A stretch of 64,000 nucleotides of DNA from Betaproteobacteria bacterium (GCA_013298765.1 JAAFJA010000002.1:62001-126000), one strand, 5' to 3'; shown: positions 33,188 to 43,114, counted from the stretch's first letter. Notes: generated by a model from the sequence alone, not told the origin. A program made the numbers and translations.

Positions 33188-34435
33188 GTGTTACCTGCGG
33201 TAAAAGTTGAACATTTGTGGAAAGAGTACGTCGTCGGGCAAAGCCACGACCGGCACGCCACGTTCTATGACACGCTGTCGAACGCGCTAAAAGCCCCGTT
33301 TCGGAAGCGCGATGAAACACTCGCAGACCCGACCAAGTTTTGGGCGCTCAACGACGTAAGTTTTGATGTTGAACCGGGTGAAGTGGTCGGCATCATCGGC
33401 CGTAACGGCGCGGGAAAGAGTACGTTGCTCAAAGTGTTGAGCCGCATCACCGCGCCCACCAAAGGCCGCGTCGAAGTGCGCGGCAGACTCGCAAGCCTGC
33501 TCGAAGTCGGCACCGGGTTTCACGGCGAACTCTCAGGTCGCGAAAACATTTTCTTGAACGGCGCAATTCTCGGCATGTCGCGCAAAGACATCGCAAAGAA
33601 ATTCGACGAGATCGTCGCATTCGCGGAAGTCGAAAAGTTTATTGACACGCCGGTGAAGCGATATTCCAGCGGTATGTATGTGCGGCTAGCGTTCGCCGTG
33701 GCTGCGCATTTGGACTGCGACGTCTTAATCGTTGACGAGGTGCTTTCTGTTGGGGACAGCGCATTTCAAGAGAAATGTATGGCGAAGATGGGCGATCTAT
33801 CGCAAGGTGGACGCACTGTTCTATTCGTGAGCCACAATCATGCGGCGATGGGTAAGTTGTGTCAGCGCGGTGTAGTGCTCCAATTCGGTCGGCGAATGTA
33901 CGACGGCAGTATTTCGGAGGCCATGCATTTTTACAACCGATCAACGCGCACTTCGAGTATTGGGCTTTCAGCGACGTTGTCTGGAGATTTGCAACGGGCG
34001 GTGACTTTTCAACAACTAACGATCAACGAGGCGGCCATCGCACCGGAGCATCCGATCTCACCTGCTGCGCCCGTTGTCTTTAAGCTTCGGGCCGTCTCCT
34101 CCATTCCGCTCGATGAATTTCGTGTGACTTTTTGTATCACGAGGCACGGCGATACGCTGTTGGGGTTGCACGATGCGCTAACACCAAATACGCAGCCACT
34201 CGGCTTCTTCGAGTCCACCGTCGTTGTTCCGGCGTTCACCTTACCGCCTGGCGACTATGGCGTTGATCTGAACGCGTATTCGAATCGGAATGGGCAGTGG
34301 ATGTTGGCGAAAGGTGTTGCGCAGTTCAGCATCGCTCTTGAATGGCACGAGGGGTACGAGCCTTCGCATGCGATGGGTGCGTTTAACCTGGCGACGCCCG
34401 GAACTCGAGTTCAGCTGGGCGGGCAAATCGCATGA
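33188..34435 (+). CDS. wzt: Polysaccharide ABC exporter ATPase with glycan-binding tail (Wzt)
   Basis: This 415-residue ATPase of Wzm/Wzt exporters has Walker A GIIGRNGAGKSTLLK, the Wzt-type segment LLEVGTGFHGELSGRENIFLNG, signature YSSGMYVRLAFAVA and Walker B VLIVDEVLSVGD. Residues about 270-415 form an extra beta-sandwich like the Wzt C-terminal domain, which in E. coli O8/O9a binds the modified non-reducing end of the chain before export. The neighbouring FkbM methyltransferases could make such a terminal mark. The start is GTG at 33188; no better ATG is near. Confidence 0.92.
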   Translation: MLPAVKVEHLWKEYVVGQSHDRHATFYDTLSNALKAPFRKRDETLADPTKFWALNDVSFDVEPGEVVGIIGRNGAGKSTLLKVLSRITAPTKGRVEVRGRLASLLEVGTGFHGELSGRENIFLNGAILGMSRKDIAKKFDEIVAFAEVEKFIDTPVKRYSSGMYVRLAFAVAAHLDCDVLIVDEVLSVGDSAFQEKCMAKMGDLSQGGRTVLFVSHNHAAMGKLCQRGVVLQFGRRMYDGSISEAMHFYNRSTRTSSIGLSATLSGDLQRAVTFQQLTINEAAIAPEHPISPAAPVVFKLRAVSSIPLDEFRVTFCITRHGDTLLGLHDALTPNTQPLGFFESTVVVPAFTLPPGDYGVDLNAYSNRNGQWMLAKGVAQFSIALEWHEGYEPSHAMGAFNLATPGTRVQLGGQIA

Positions 34436-35061
34436 TGTCGCCATCGGTTATCACTCGAATGAAGTCGCTCGCTCGTGCGCTCCGACTCTTAAGTCAACCA
34501 GTTGCGACTGAGGCACTCGCGCAGCAGCTTGAGAGCTTGAGACAGGTCGCCGCGCTTCGCAATCGTTATCCGACTTGTCGTTTTTCGGATAGCGTCGTTT
34601 TTCATAGCGATGCGCTTGCTTCACTCAGTTGCGGCGATGATGTGAGAATTTCTGCGGGAGTGGTTTTTGGTTGCTACAGAAGTGAGCCAGAGCCTTGCTC
34701 GGTGATCATTGGAAATCGAACATACGTCGGTGAATACTGCAATATGCGTACATCGCCGAGAACTCAGATCCGCTTTGGGCAGGATGTTTTGATTGCGCAA
34801 TTTTGCTCATTCGTTGCGTCGAATCATGAGATTGAAGGGAGTGGACCAATTGCTTTGAACGGCATGGACTCCCAACGTGTCGACGTGGATATAGAAGATG
34901 GAGCCTGGATTGGGGCAGGTGTAGTCGTTCTTCCCGGCGTTCGCGTCGGTGCCGGGGCAGTCGTCGGAGCAAATAGCGTGGTCACCAAGGACGTGCCGAG
35001 CAGAGAAATCTGGGCCGGAGTCCCCGCAAAAAGAATTGGCCTACGCGGTGAACTGCCTTGA
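34432..35061 (+). CDS. Hexapeptide-repeat acyltransferase (left-handed beta helix)
   Basis: This 209-residue protein is built on hexapeptide repeats of the LbetaH fold (CSVIIGNRTYVGEYCNMRT, then VDIEDGAWIGAGVVVLPGVRVGAGAVVGANSVVTKDV), ending in the usual PAKRIG cap. Such enzymes acetylate or otherwise acylate sugars. The first 60 residues are not repeat-like and may hold helices for trimer packing. It overlaps both neighbours by four bases, so it sits tightly in the operon. Donor and acceptor are unknown. Confidence 0.85.
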   Translation: MMSPSVITRMKSLARALRLLSQPVATEALAQQLESLRQVAALRNRYPTCRFSDSVVFHSDALASLSCGDDVRISAGVVFGCYRSEPEPCSVIIGNRTYVGEYCNMRTSPRTQIRFGQDVLIAQFCSFVASNHEIEGSGPIALNGMDSQRVDVDIEDGAWIGAGVVVLPGVRVGAGAVVGANSVVTKDVPSREIWAGVPAKRIGLRGELP

Positions 35062-36389
35062 CTAGGTTACTAATAGTTGCGCCCTCAGCTTATCCGTTGG
35101 GGGGGGTTGCCACGTGGATCGACTACCTTGTACCTGGGCTACAAGCGCGTGGTTGGTGCGTCATGGTCGGTCTGACGGCGGGTAAGTTTCACGACGTAGC
35201 CGCCTATCTGGCTGCACATCCAGGCTTACCATATGTCGCAATTTCTAACCCGACGGGGACCCGAGAGGGCCGCGTTCGTTCGCTGATGCGTGCAATTGTC
35301 CGTACGCGAGCGGAGCTAATCGTTGGGGTCAATATCGTTGACACGTATGAAGCCGTGGATCGATTGCGTTCCTGCGGAAAACTTCCAGAGGCACGCTGCG
35401 CGATGAGCGTGCATGGCATTCAGCCTGATTACTTTGAAGACGTGCGTCGCGACTCCCGTAGGCTGGACGGAGTGGTCTGTACCAATCGTCTGGCAGTTGA
35501 ACTCGCTCTCGGAGCGGGTATCGCTTCCGAGCGCGTTGGATACGCGCAGTATGGCGTGCCGTTGAGTTCGGCTCAATTGCGTGTCGAAAAGGGCCGAGGT
35601 GGCGGCGTCCTCCGCTTAGCGTACGTCGGACGTATCGAGACTTGGCAAAAGCGCGTCCTGGACTTGCCATCAATTTGCGAAGGCCTCGTCGAGCGGGGTG
35701 TCCCTTTTGAACTATTCATCGCCGGCGGTGGCCCCGACGAAAGACATCTGCGAGAGCTGCTGCAGACGCATACATCCGCGGGACGTATCCGTTGGTTGGG
35801 TAACGTACCAGCAGGCGAAATGCAGGAGAGAGTCTATTCTCAGGTCGATGTGTTGTTGAACTTGTCGCTTTGGGAGACGGGGCCGATCGTCATCTGGGAA
35901 GCGATGTCTAATGGCGTTGCCGTCGTTTCGTCGAGATACGTTGGCAGTGGACTCGAGTCGGCTTTGGTTCACATGGAAAACTGCCTGCTGTTCGACGTTG
36001 GCAATTCTAAGCAAGCAGCGGCAATGATCGAGTCGCTGGGAAGCGCGTCCGCTCGCGAACGACTGGTTAAGGCGGGACACGAACTTCTCGCGTCACGATA
36101 CAACGTCGAGGCCTCTGTTGTTGCTTGGGAGCAGGCAATGAATCAGATTCTCGCGCAACCTGTAATCGCTCCAAAAGCGAGTGGCGGTTTCCAACCCAGC
36201 GGGCGACTTGACAGCTGGTTGGGCGTTAGATTTGCCGAGTCAACTAGGCGGTTGCTTCGTCTGCGCTACCACCATGTGGAGCCAGGCGGAGAGTGGCCGC
36301 ATTCTTATGGGAACACGCGATTCGACGATGACGGTTTCTGGTCACGAGCAAGTCGAATGGATCAACGTAAAGACAACTGTGGTCTATGA
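35058..36389 (+). CDS. Family 4 glycosyltransferase with C-terminal extension
   Basis: This 443-residue GT-B glycosyltransferase starts at TTG 35058, overlapping the previous stop (TTGA). The N-terminal loop LLIVAPSAYPLGGVATWIDYLV and the C-terminal core LRLAYVGRIETWQKRVLDL are typical, with SLWETGPIVIWEAMSNGVAVV as the Glu-containing donor site. About 70 residues after the usual end (from about 375) are an extension without recognised motifs. No alternative ATG gives a better N-terminus. The sugar donor is not predictable. Confidence 0.85.
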   Translation: MTRLLIVAPSAYPLGGVATWIDYLVPGLQARGWCVMVGLTAGKFHDVAAYLAAHPGLPYVAISNPTGTREGRVRSLMRAIVRTRAELIVGVNIVDTYEAVDRLRSCGKLPEARCAMSVHGIQPDYFEDVRRDSRRLDGVVCTNRLAVELALGAGIASERVGYAQYGVPLSSAQLRVEKGRGGGVLRLAYVGRIETWQKRVLDLPSICEGLVERGVPFELFIAGGGPDERHLRELLQTHTSAGRIRWLGNVPAGEMQERVYSQVDVLLNLSLWETGPIVIWEAMSNGVAVVSSRYVGSGLESALVHMENCLLFDVGNSKQAAAMIESLGSASARERLVKAGHELLASRYNVEASVVAWEQAMNQILAQPVIAPKASGGFQPSGRLDSWLGVRFAESTRRLLRLRYHHVEPGGEWPHSYGNTRFDDDGFWSRASRMDQRKDNCGL

Positions 36390-37282
36390 GCAATTCGAGT
36401 GAACTTTTCGTCGGTATAACAAGTTGGAACAGTGAGCAGTTCTTGCCCGCGTGCCTTTCGTCCTTGAGAGCAAACACCCGGGACGTGTCTGTTCGCGTAG
36501 TGGTTTTTGACAACACTTCAAACGACCGCTCGGTGGCCATCGCGCGTGAACATGGCGCAAGCGTCGTGATCGGTCAATGTAGCCAAGCGGATGCATTAAA
36601 TTCACTCGTGACGATGTCGAAGTCGAAGTACACCCTGTTGATCCACGCGGACGTAGTTATGTTGAGTAACCTATGGTTTCAGAAGTGTTCCGAAAGCATT
36701 ACGTCACGCTGCGGACTAGTTTCACCCGAAGACATCGGCTGTGGACCGTGGACCAGGCCGTTCGGGAAGAACAAGCCGGAGAGTTCCTTCATGTTTTTCG
36801 ACACTTCTGCACTTCGCTCTTCACGCATATTGCGCAAGCGTAACGTCGTGGGCCGTTTCGGATGGCGCACTTGGATGGTCGACTTCTACGGTGAGCACGT
36901 AACCCATAATCTTCCTGAGCGGTTTGCCGCAACTGGGTTGACCTGGCGTTCAATGCGGGTACACACATCGGAAGAGCGCGTTGAGCCGTACTACGTGCCA
37001 CCGTTTTCGCCTAGAGTTTGGACCGAGGAGTTGGGTAGATTGCGCTACGGTTTAGGTAACTTCTACAGCATTGATGGCGTCGTGACTCATTATCACAATT
37101 GGTATGATCGATGTGATCGCAATGTGGCGTGGGACAGCACGGCGACGACTGGCCGCGATGGCGCAGGTTTTCCTCGTGCGTTTGTGCGAAGCTACACTGA
37201 GCGTTTCTTGTCGGATTTTTCGCTATCACAAGTTCAATTGCCTTCCGATCTGATCATCGCGCGCGAACCTAAGGCGCTCTAG
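36386..37282 (+). CDS. Family 2 glycosyltransferase
   Basis: This 298-residue GT-A protein has LFVGITSWNSEQFLPACLSSLRANT at the N-terminus and VVFDNTSNDRSVAIAREHGA as the nucleotide-binding loop. The metal-binding DXD equivalent reads LIHADVVML, so it is HADV rather than the usual DDD/DAD. The C-terminal half is family-poor. The start overlaps the preceding gene's stop (ATGA). Probably inverting, donor unknown. Confidence 0.82.
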   Translation: MSNSSELFVGITSWNSEQFLPACLSSLRANTRDVSVRVVVFDNTSNDRSVAIAREHGASVVIGQCSQADALNSLVTMSKSKYTLLIHADVVMLSNLWFQKCSESITSRCGLVSPEDIGCGPWTRPFGKNKPESSFMFFDTSALRSSRILRKRNVVGRFGWRTWMVDFYGEHVTHNLPERFAATGLTWRSMRVHTSEERVEPYYVPPFSPRVWTEELGRLRYGLGNFYSIDGVVTHYHNWYDRCDRNVAWDSTATTGRDGAGFPRAFVRSYTERFLSDFSLSQVQLPSDLIIAREPKAL

Positions 37283-37420
37283 GATTAGTTGTTCCGAACG
37301 AGACAGCGTTACTTTGCGACCGCGCAACGTCCGCTGACAGTAGAAATCAGGAGCGCGGCGAACAAATTCCAGCTTTGCGCTCTACGTTGAGTCCGCACAA
37401 TATCGCGTGAAAAATTCTCG

Positions 37421-38344
37421 ATGACGCCACACGCAGTAACAAACTCGCTACGCCTCGCGGTCGTTCTCTGTACTTATAACCGCGCAGAGAGTTTGCGCGA
37501 GGTACTGCAATCGATGGTCGCGCTACACGGACTTGACCGCCCGTGGCAGCTCTTCGTGATCGACAACAACAGCCGGGATGCGACGAAAGACGTCGTTCTT
37601 AGCCTTTCGGACCGCCTTCCAGTCACGTACTGCTTTGAGCCCGAGCAGGGGCTTTCAGCGGCTCGAAACCATGCGCTTCGGGTTACTCGCGAATTCACGC
37701 ATCTATTGTTTACCGATGATGACGTACACGTAGATTCGAATTGGCTCGCGCAATACCGCGAAGCCTTTGAACGCTACCCTGCTGCGGGATACTTTGGTGG
37801 CAGAGTGATCCCGTTCTACCCAGCAGGGAAGCCACGCTGGCTTCATGACGAAAGTCTCGCTTTGATCGATGGGTTACTCGTGCGTTTTCATTTAGGTGAG
37901 GCGATTCGTCCCTTTGCTGCAAACGAGCAGACGCCGTTTGGCGCGAGCTTTGCCCTCTCGCGTCGCTGCGTCGATCGCGTGGGCGAGTTTAGAACCGACC
38001 TGGGGGTAAAAGGTGGAATCCCAGGCAGAGGCGAGGAAGCCGATTACATGGAGCGGGCGATCGCGCTTGGTGAAACGGGTATCTACGTGGGCAGCGCAAT
38101 CGTTAATCACGCGACTGACCCGCGACGACTGACCTTCGGATATTTGTATCGTTACGGAATTCAGAAGGGAATCGCGGCGAGGCGGATGGGTTCGACCCAG
38201 CGGGCGAGTTTCTTGCGTGTACTCTCCTTCGCTTCGCGGGGTTTATTTCAGCTCGCGAAGGGGCGGGGCGACCGAATGCGTCAGTGCCTAATTAATATCG
38301 GAATTGAGCGCGGCTTGTCGCTCGAATCGTCACGTAACGCTTAG
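37421..38344 (+). CDS. Family 2 glycosyltransferase
   Basis: This 307-residue GT-A glycosyltransferase is canonical: RLAVVLCTYNRAESLREVLQSM, LFVIDNNSRDATKDVV, AARNHALRVTREFTHLLFTDDDVHVD with the DDD metal site, and FGASFALSRRCVDRVGEF. The C-terminus has the conserved GEEADYMERA acid. A gap of 138 bases precedes it, with no clear terminator. It likely adds one sugar of the repeat unit. Confidence 0.88.
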   Translation: MTPHAVTNSLRLAVVLCTYNRAESLREVLQSMVALHGLDRPWQLFVIDNNSRDATKDVVLSLSDRLPVTYCFEPEQGLSAARNHALRVTREFTHLLFTDDDVHVDSNWLAQYREAFERYPAAGYFGGRVIPFYPAGKPRWLHDESLALIDGLLVRFHLGEAIRPFAANEQTPFGASFALSRRCVDRVGEFRTDLGVKGGIPGRGEEADYMERAIALGETGIYVGSAIVNHATDPRRLTFGYLYRYGIQKGIAARRMGSTQRASFLRVLSFASRGLFQLAKGRGDRMRQCLINIGIERGLSLESSRNA

Positions 38345-38405
38345 GTGCACGTGATGAATCGACAAGTAGTGATTGGAAATGAATCGTGTGTTTGGTTAAG
38401 TTGAT

Positions 38406-41273
38406 ATGTGCGGCATAGCAGGTTGGAGTTTCCCGAAAGGCGCGGCACCGCCGATTCGTGCGCTGACGCGGATCGCGCATTCGCTTGCGCATCGCGGGCC
38501 GGACGGCGCGGGTCTCTATGAGCGGGAGAGCGAGGGGATTGCGCTTGCTCATCGTCGCCTCAGCATTATTGATTTGAGCGACGCAAATGGTCAACCCATG
38601 CTTGCGCTCGAAGGCAAAGTTGCGCTCTCCTACAACGGGGAGCTCTATAACTTTCGTGAGCTGCGTGCGGAGCTTCAAGCGCGGGGCGTGAGCTTTGCAA
38701 CGACGGGCGATACCGAAGTCGTTCTCAAGGCGTATCTCGAATGGGGCATTGAGTGCCTAAATCGATTTGCGGGAATGTTTTCGATTGCGCTTTGGGATGA
38801 GCGCAGCAAAACGCTTCACCTCGCGCGCGATGCGATGGGTATCAAGCCGCTTTACTGGGTGGCGCATGAGGGTGGGGTCGCGTTTGCATCCGAAGCGCGT
38901 TCGTTGGGTTTGCTGCCGGGTGCGCGCTTGCAGTTGCGTGAGCGGGGCGTGGCGCAGTACCTTGAGTTTGGCTATGTGATCGATGAAGATCAAACAATCT
39001 TTGAATCGATCCGAAAGCTCGCCCCCGGAACACGACTGGCAATTCGCGAAGGAAAACTCGTCGAAGCGGTCAGCTTTTTTGAACCCTCCGTCAAGCCACG
39101 TGTGATCGAGGACCTCGACGGCGAGGCGCGAGCGTTTAGCGCGCTCTTGAGCCAAGTGGTTGATGAGCATTTGATTGCGGACGTACCCGTTTCAATCCTT
39201 CTGTCCGGCGGGCTGGATTCGAGCGTGATTGCGGCGTTGGCGGCGAAGCGCGCGAAAGTGCAGGCGCTAACGATGGCCTTTGAAGGGGCCGCCCTTGACG
39301 AGCGGCCGTTTGCCGCACAGGTGGCTCGGCACATTGGCGCTTCGTTTCAAGAGATTTCGATTGCGCCGTCTGACGTGATCGTTGAACTCAAGCGTAATGC
39401 AGCTATGTTCGACGATCTCTTTGCCGATTGGGGCACGATCACCAGTCGTCTACTGTATCGCAAATGTAGAGAATTTGGCTATAAGGTCGTTTTGGTTGGG
39501 GAAGGCGCTGATGAGTTGTTCGGTGGCTACAGCGTCTTCCAGGTGCCGCAGACGCTTTCTGCGTGGGCGAAGTTCCGCCTCTACCAGCGCTATGCAGGCC
39601 AGCGGTATGGTCAGTGCAGAGGGCTTTTCTCAGGTGTCTTCGGTGCGTATCTATCGCAAACTGCGGATGCCTTCGAGGCCGTGCGACTGTTCGAAACGCG
39701 ACGCCAGCTGCCGAATCAGTATGTAATGAAGGTGGATAAGGCGAGCATGGCGGAAAGCGTCGAAGCGCGCGCGCCTTATTTGGACCGACGTGTCGCCGAG
39801 TTCGCTTATGGCCTTCCGCGTTCGGCACTCCTGGCGGGCGATCAAAACAAACTCATTCTGCGCAAAGTGGCCGCGCTCGATGGGCTTTTGCCTGAAGTGA
39901 TTGCGAGGCGTGTGAAATATGGCGCGCCGCTGGATGCCACCTGGATGGATTCCGATACGAGCGTTCGTGCACTCGCGCGAGCGAGGTTGTTCGCGGACGG
40001 CAGCATGACCGAACGATTTGGTCTGCGCCGTGCGATGAGTGAATACTTGATCGAACGCAAAAGCGGGCAGCGTTGGCCCGGTGCAATCTCTATCTACCGC
40101 GGACTTGCCTGGCGTCTCTTGCTGATGGAACTCTGGGCCGAAACTGTTCTACGCGCACCGGAGAAAATCGACGACCGCGATTCGATTGATCTATCGATAC
40201 CCGCTTCGCAGACCTCCGCAGACGTCGACCGTAGGCGCGCGGAGAACGTCGAGGAGACGGATCGCAGCGAGCAACCCGCACCGGAAGCCCGCGGCGATCG
40301 CTCGTTGAGCGCTGTGCCCGGTTTGGTTACGACGATTATTCCGGTCTACAACCGCGCTGGCTTGTTGCGAAACGCGGTGGAGAGCGTGCTTGCACAGACC
40401 TACCGACCGATCGAAGTTATCGTCGTGGACGACGGTTCAACGGACGATACCTGGACGGCCGTTGAATCAATGGTTGCCGCGAATCCTGGCGTTGTCAGAG
40501 CGTTCAAACAGGCAAACCAAGGGCCCGGACGTGCTCGCCAACTGGGCATTGAGCATGCGCGCGGTGAGTTCGTGCAGTTTCTCGATAGCGATGACCGGTA
40601 TTTGCCCGAGAAGACGGCGCTGCAAGTTGCGGCGCTTCGCGCAAAACCTGAAGCAGGCATTGTGTATGGAAAGGCCTACTCCGTTGACGCAACTGGCGAG
40701 CGCACGCCCGACACTGCACATCGCACGCACGAGCAGCACGAAACACTCTTTCCCTCGCTTCTCGCTGGGCGTATTTGGCCCACCAATGTACCGCTTTATC
40801 GCAGATCAGCACTCGAGAGAATCGGCGAGTGGCCTGCGACGCGCCAGATGGAAGATGTTCGATTCGACGCGCAAGCCGGCGCGGCGCAGATCAAACTCGC
40901 CTACGTGGACGACTTCGTTGCTGAGGTGTGGATGCACGCAGGCGAGCACTTGGGCGTAATCTGGCGATCAGATCGGGGCGCACATGGTCAACGGGTGCAT
41001 GCCTTATTGGAAGTGCTGGAGCGCGCTCGTGCAGTGGGTGTCCCCGAGAGCGCAACGGAGCTGCAGCACTACTGTCGAACGCTTTTCCTCGAAGCTCGCT
41101 GGGCCGCTCGGGCGGGGCTCGGCAGCGAAGCTGATTCGCTTTTAGAGGCAGCTTCTGCGTATGCACGACGCCAGCGTTGGCAGTACACAGCGTTTCGAAC
41201 CGCCGGACGTACGGTCGGCTGGCGATTTGCGGGCCAATTGGCAGAAATCACGGATCGATTCAGACCGCGATAG
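38406..41273 (+). CDS. Asparagine synthetase-glycosyltransferase fusion protein
   Basis: This 955-residue protein joins two complete enzymes. Residues 1 to about 585 form a glutamine-dependent asparagine synthetase with Cys2 (MCGIAGWSF), RGPDGAGLY, HRRLSIIDLS, YNGELYNF, PP-loop SGGLDSS near 267 and VGEGADELFGGYSVF. A charged linker (about 585-638) leads to a family 2 glycosyltransferase at about 639-880: LVTTIIPVYNRAGLLRNAVESV, VIVVDDGSTDDTW and FLDSDDRYLPEKT with its DSDD metal site. No stop or frameshift interrupts the frame. The fusion suggests that amidation and transfer of the same sugar acid are coupled; this is inference. Confidence 0.9.
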   Translation: MCGIAGWSFPKGAAPPIRALTRIAHSLAHRGPDGAGLYERESEGIALAHRRLSIIDLSDANGQPMLALEGKVALSYNGELYNFRELRAELQARGVSFATTGDTEVVLKAYLEWGIECLNRFAGMFSIALWDERSKTLHLARDAMGIKPLYWVAHEGGVAFASEARSLGLLPGARLQLRERGVAQYLEFGYVIDEDQTIFESIRKLAPGTRLAIREGKLVEAVSFFEPSVKPRVIEDLDGEARAFSALLSQVVDEHLIADVPVSILLSGGLDSSVIAALAAKRAKVQALTMAFEGAALDERPFAAQVARHIGASFQEISIAPSDVIVELKRNAAMFDDLFADWGTITSRLLYRKCREFGYKVVLVGEGADELFGGYSVFQVPQTLSAWAKFRLYQRYAGQRYGQCRGLFSGVFGAYLSQTADAFEAVRLFETRRQLPNQYVMKVDKASMAESVEARAPYLDRRVAEFAYGLPRSALLAGDQNKLILRKVAALDGLLPEVIARRVKYGAPLDATWMDSDTSVRALARARLFADGSMTERFGLRRAMSEYLIERKSGQRWPGAISIYRGLAWRLLLMELWAETVLRAPEKIDDRDSIDLSIPASQTSADVDRRRAENVEETDRSEQPAPEARGDRSLSAVPGLVTTIIPVYNRAGLLRNAVESVLAQTYRPIEVIVVDDGSTDDTWTAVESMVAANPGVVRAFKQANQGPGRARQLGIEHARGEFVQFLDSDDRYLPEKTALQVAALRAKPEAGIVYGKAYSVDATGERTPDTAHRTHEQHETLFPSLLAGRIWPTNVPLYRRSALERIGEWPATRQMEDVRFDAQAGAAQIKLAYVDDFVAEVWMHAGEHLGVIWRSDRGAHGQRVHALLEVLERARAVGVPESATELQHYCRTLFLEARWAARAGLGSEADSLLEAASAYARRQRWQYTAFRTAGRTVGWRFAGQLAEITDRFRPR

Positions 41274-41362
41274 CCTTTGCGACCGCGAATCGGCGAAAAT
41301 AGAGGAAATAAGCGGAAACACGTTGATTCTCCGCGACCGATGCACTTGGCGAAGAGGGTGGA

Positions 41363-42310
41363 GTGAGCAATCAAGAAAACGGCGGCCTGCAGGTGTCTGT
41401 AGTAATGGCCGTGTTTAATGGCGAGCGAACACTCGAAGCCACCCTTGCGAGCGTGCTTGAGCAATCGGGCTGCACATTCGAATTCATCGTGATCGATGAT
41501 GGATCAACTGATCGCACTCGCGCGATTCTCGAGCGCGCCGCGTCGTCCGACGCGCGGCTGCGAGTGATTAGCCAAACAAATACCGGGCTCACTAAGGCGC
41601 TGATTGCCGGATGTAATGCTGCACGCGCGCCCTTCATCGCCCGACAGGATTGCGGCGACGTGAGTCTCCCTGGTCGACTCAAAAGTCAGTACAAACGCCT
41701 CGTAGAAAGCGGCGCTGCGATGGCGGCGGGCGGCGTTGCGATCGTTGCCCCGGACGGTGAGCTTGTCGAACATTGTGTTGTTTCAAGCGAGCGGCTACGT
41801 GGTGGGCTTAACGCGCAGAACCTCGAAGAATTGGTGGGCCCACCGCATCATGGCGCAACGATGTTTCGGCAAGATGTTTACGCCGCCGCCGGAGGGTACC
41901 GCGCTCAGTTTCCTGTGGCCCAAGATATCGACCTTTGGCTTCGCATGATTGAGGTAGGTGACTGTTTAGGGATGGACGAAATCGTCTACCAAGCCGCGCT
42001 TGAGCAGGGAAGCATCAGCGATTTGCGCCGCGATAAACAAGTTCATTGCGCCAAACTCGCGATTGAGTGCGCGAGCGCGAGGCGAGCAACGGGGAGCGAC
42101 GCGGTGGTGCTAGCGAACGGCGGGACGATCCCCTTGGCGTCGGCAAGTGCGACGCGTCCGAGCGTACGAGTCGCGCGATCGCGTTTTAACTACTTCGTGG
42201 GCTCATGTCTCAAGCGACAAGACCCTCGAGCGGCGCGCAAGTATTTCCTGCGGGCGCTGCGCGCCGATCCACTGCACTTGCGTGCGCTGGCGCGTGTGAT
42301 GGGGTTGTAG
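41363..42310 (+). CDS. Family 2 glycosyltransferase
   Basis: This 315-residue GT-A protein shows VSVVMAVFNGERTLEATLASV, FEFIVIDDGSTDRTRAIL and FIARQDCGDVSLPGRL, where RQDCGD replaces the usual DXD. AQDIDLWLRMIEVGDCL is the typical late ED-type motif. The start is GTG at 41363 with a GAGGGTGG ribosome-binding site. It starts 89 bases after the fusion gene, and a methyltransferase gene follows three bases after its stop. Confidence 0.87.
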   Translation: MSNQENGGLQVSVVMAVFNGERTLEATLASVLEQSGCTFEFIVIDDGSTDRTRAILERAASSDARLRVISQTNTGLTKALIAGCNAARAPFIARQDCGDVSLPGRLKSQYKRLVESGAAMAAGGVAIVAPDGELVEHCVVSSERLRGGLNAQNLEELVGPPHHGATMFRQDVYAAAGGYRAQFPVAQDIDLWLRMIEVGDCLGMDEIVYQAALEQGSISDLRRDKQVHCAKLAIECASARRATGSDAVVLANGGTIPLASASATRPSVRVARSRFNYFVGSCLKRQDPRAARKYFLRALRADPLHLRALARVMGL

Positions 42311-42313
42311 GTA

Positions 42314-43114
42314 ATGAAGCGTCCTGTTTTCGATCCGAGCTGGAGTGATGAGGTTAAGGCCTTGTACGCGCATGACATGCGTGAAATGTGGGATCGCTCC
42401 ATCGCTCGCCATGTGTGGAACCAGTACCACAACCAGATTGCGCTCTACACCCACTTTGCAAAGGGTGAAAAGCTAAGAATTCTCGATGTGGGATGCGCGC
42501 AGGGCACGCTCGCGCTCTTGCTCGCCGAGCGTGGGCATGACGTTGTTGCCGTCGATCTTCGCGAAGACTTTTTGACGTACGCAAAGACACGTTACGAGCG
42601 CGGGCAAATTGATTTCATCCGCGCTGACGTGCTCAACGACGAGATAGACGGTACGTTCGACCTTGTTTTCGCCAATCAAATCGTTGAGCATCTCGTGTAT
42701 CCAGGGCGATTGATTTGCGCGCTCAAGCGCCGTTTACGTGACGGCGGGCGACTGGTGATGACTACGCCGAATGCGGATTACTTCCGCTCTCGCCTGCCAA
42801 CATTTTCCGAATTGGGTAACGTCGCTGATTTTGAGCATCTGCAGAACTCAGCAGATGGCGACGGGCACTTCTACGCCTACACCGCCGAGGAGCTAGTAAA
42901 GGAATTCGCCGCATCCGGCTTTCAGGATGTTTCACACCAGTTCTTCGAGACGCCGCTCATCAGCGGTCATGTGAAGCTCCGTTATTTGCATCATTGGTTG
43001 CCATCGTCGCTGCTCTCGGGCGGCGAGCGAATGATTGAACGCTTTCCAAGCGTTTGCCGAAAACTAGGGCATCAACTTTTGGTAACGGCCGTTCATCGGG
43101 AGTCGGTGCAGTGA
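42314..43114 (+). CDS. Class I SAM-dependent methyltransferase
   Basis: This 266-residue methyltransferase has motif [22 protein letters not shown], acidic motif [12 protein letters not shown], and [20 protein letters not shown] with the Methyltransf_11/23 pattern. [15 protein letters not shown] is the post-motif strand. It probably methylates a sugar in the glycan. The following acyltransferase starts within its stop codon (GTGA). Confidence 0.87.
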   Translation: MKRPVFDPSWSDEVKALYAHDMREMWDRSIARHVWNQYHNQIALYTHFAKGEKLRILDVGCAQGTLALLLAERGHDVVAVDLREDFLTYAKTRYERGQIDFIRADVLNDEIDGTFDLVFANQIVEHLVYPGRLICALKRRLRDGGRLVMTTPNADYFRSRLPTFSELGNVADFEHLQNSADGDGHFYAYTAEELVKEFAASGFQDVSHQFFETPLISGHVKLRYLHHWLPSSLLSGGERMIERFPSVCRKLGHQLLVTAVHRESVQ

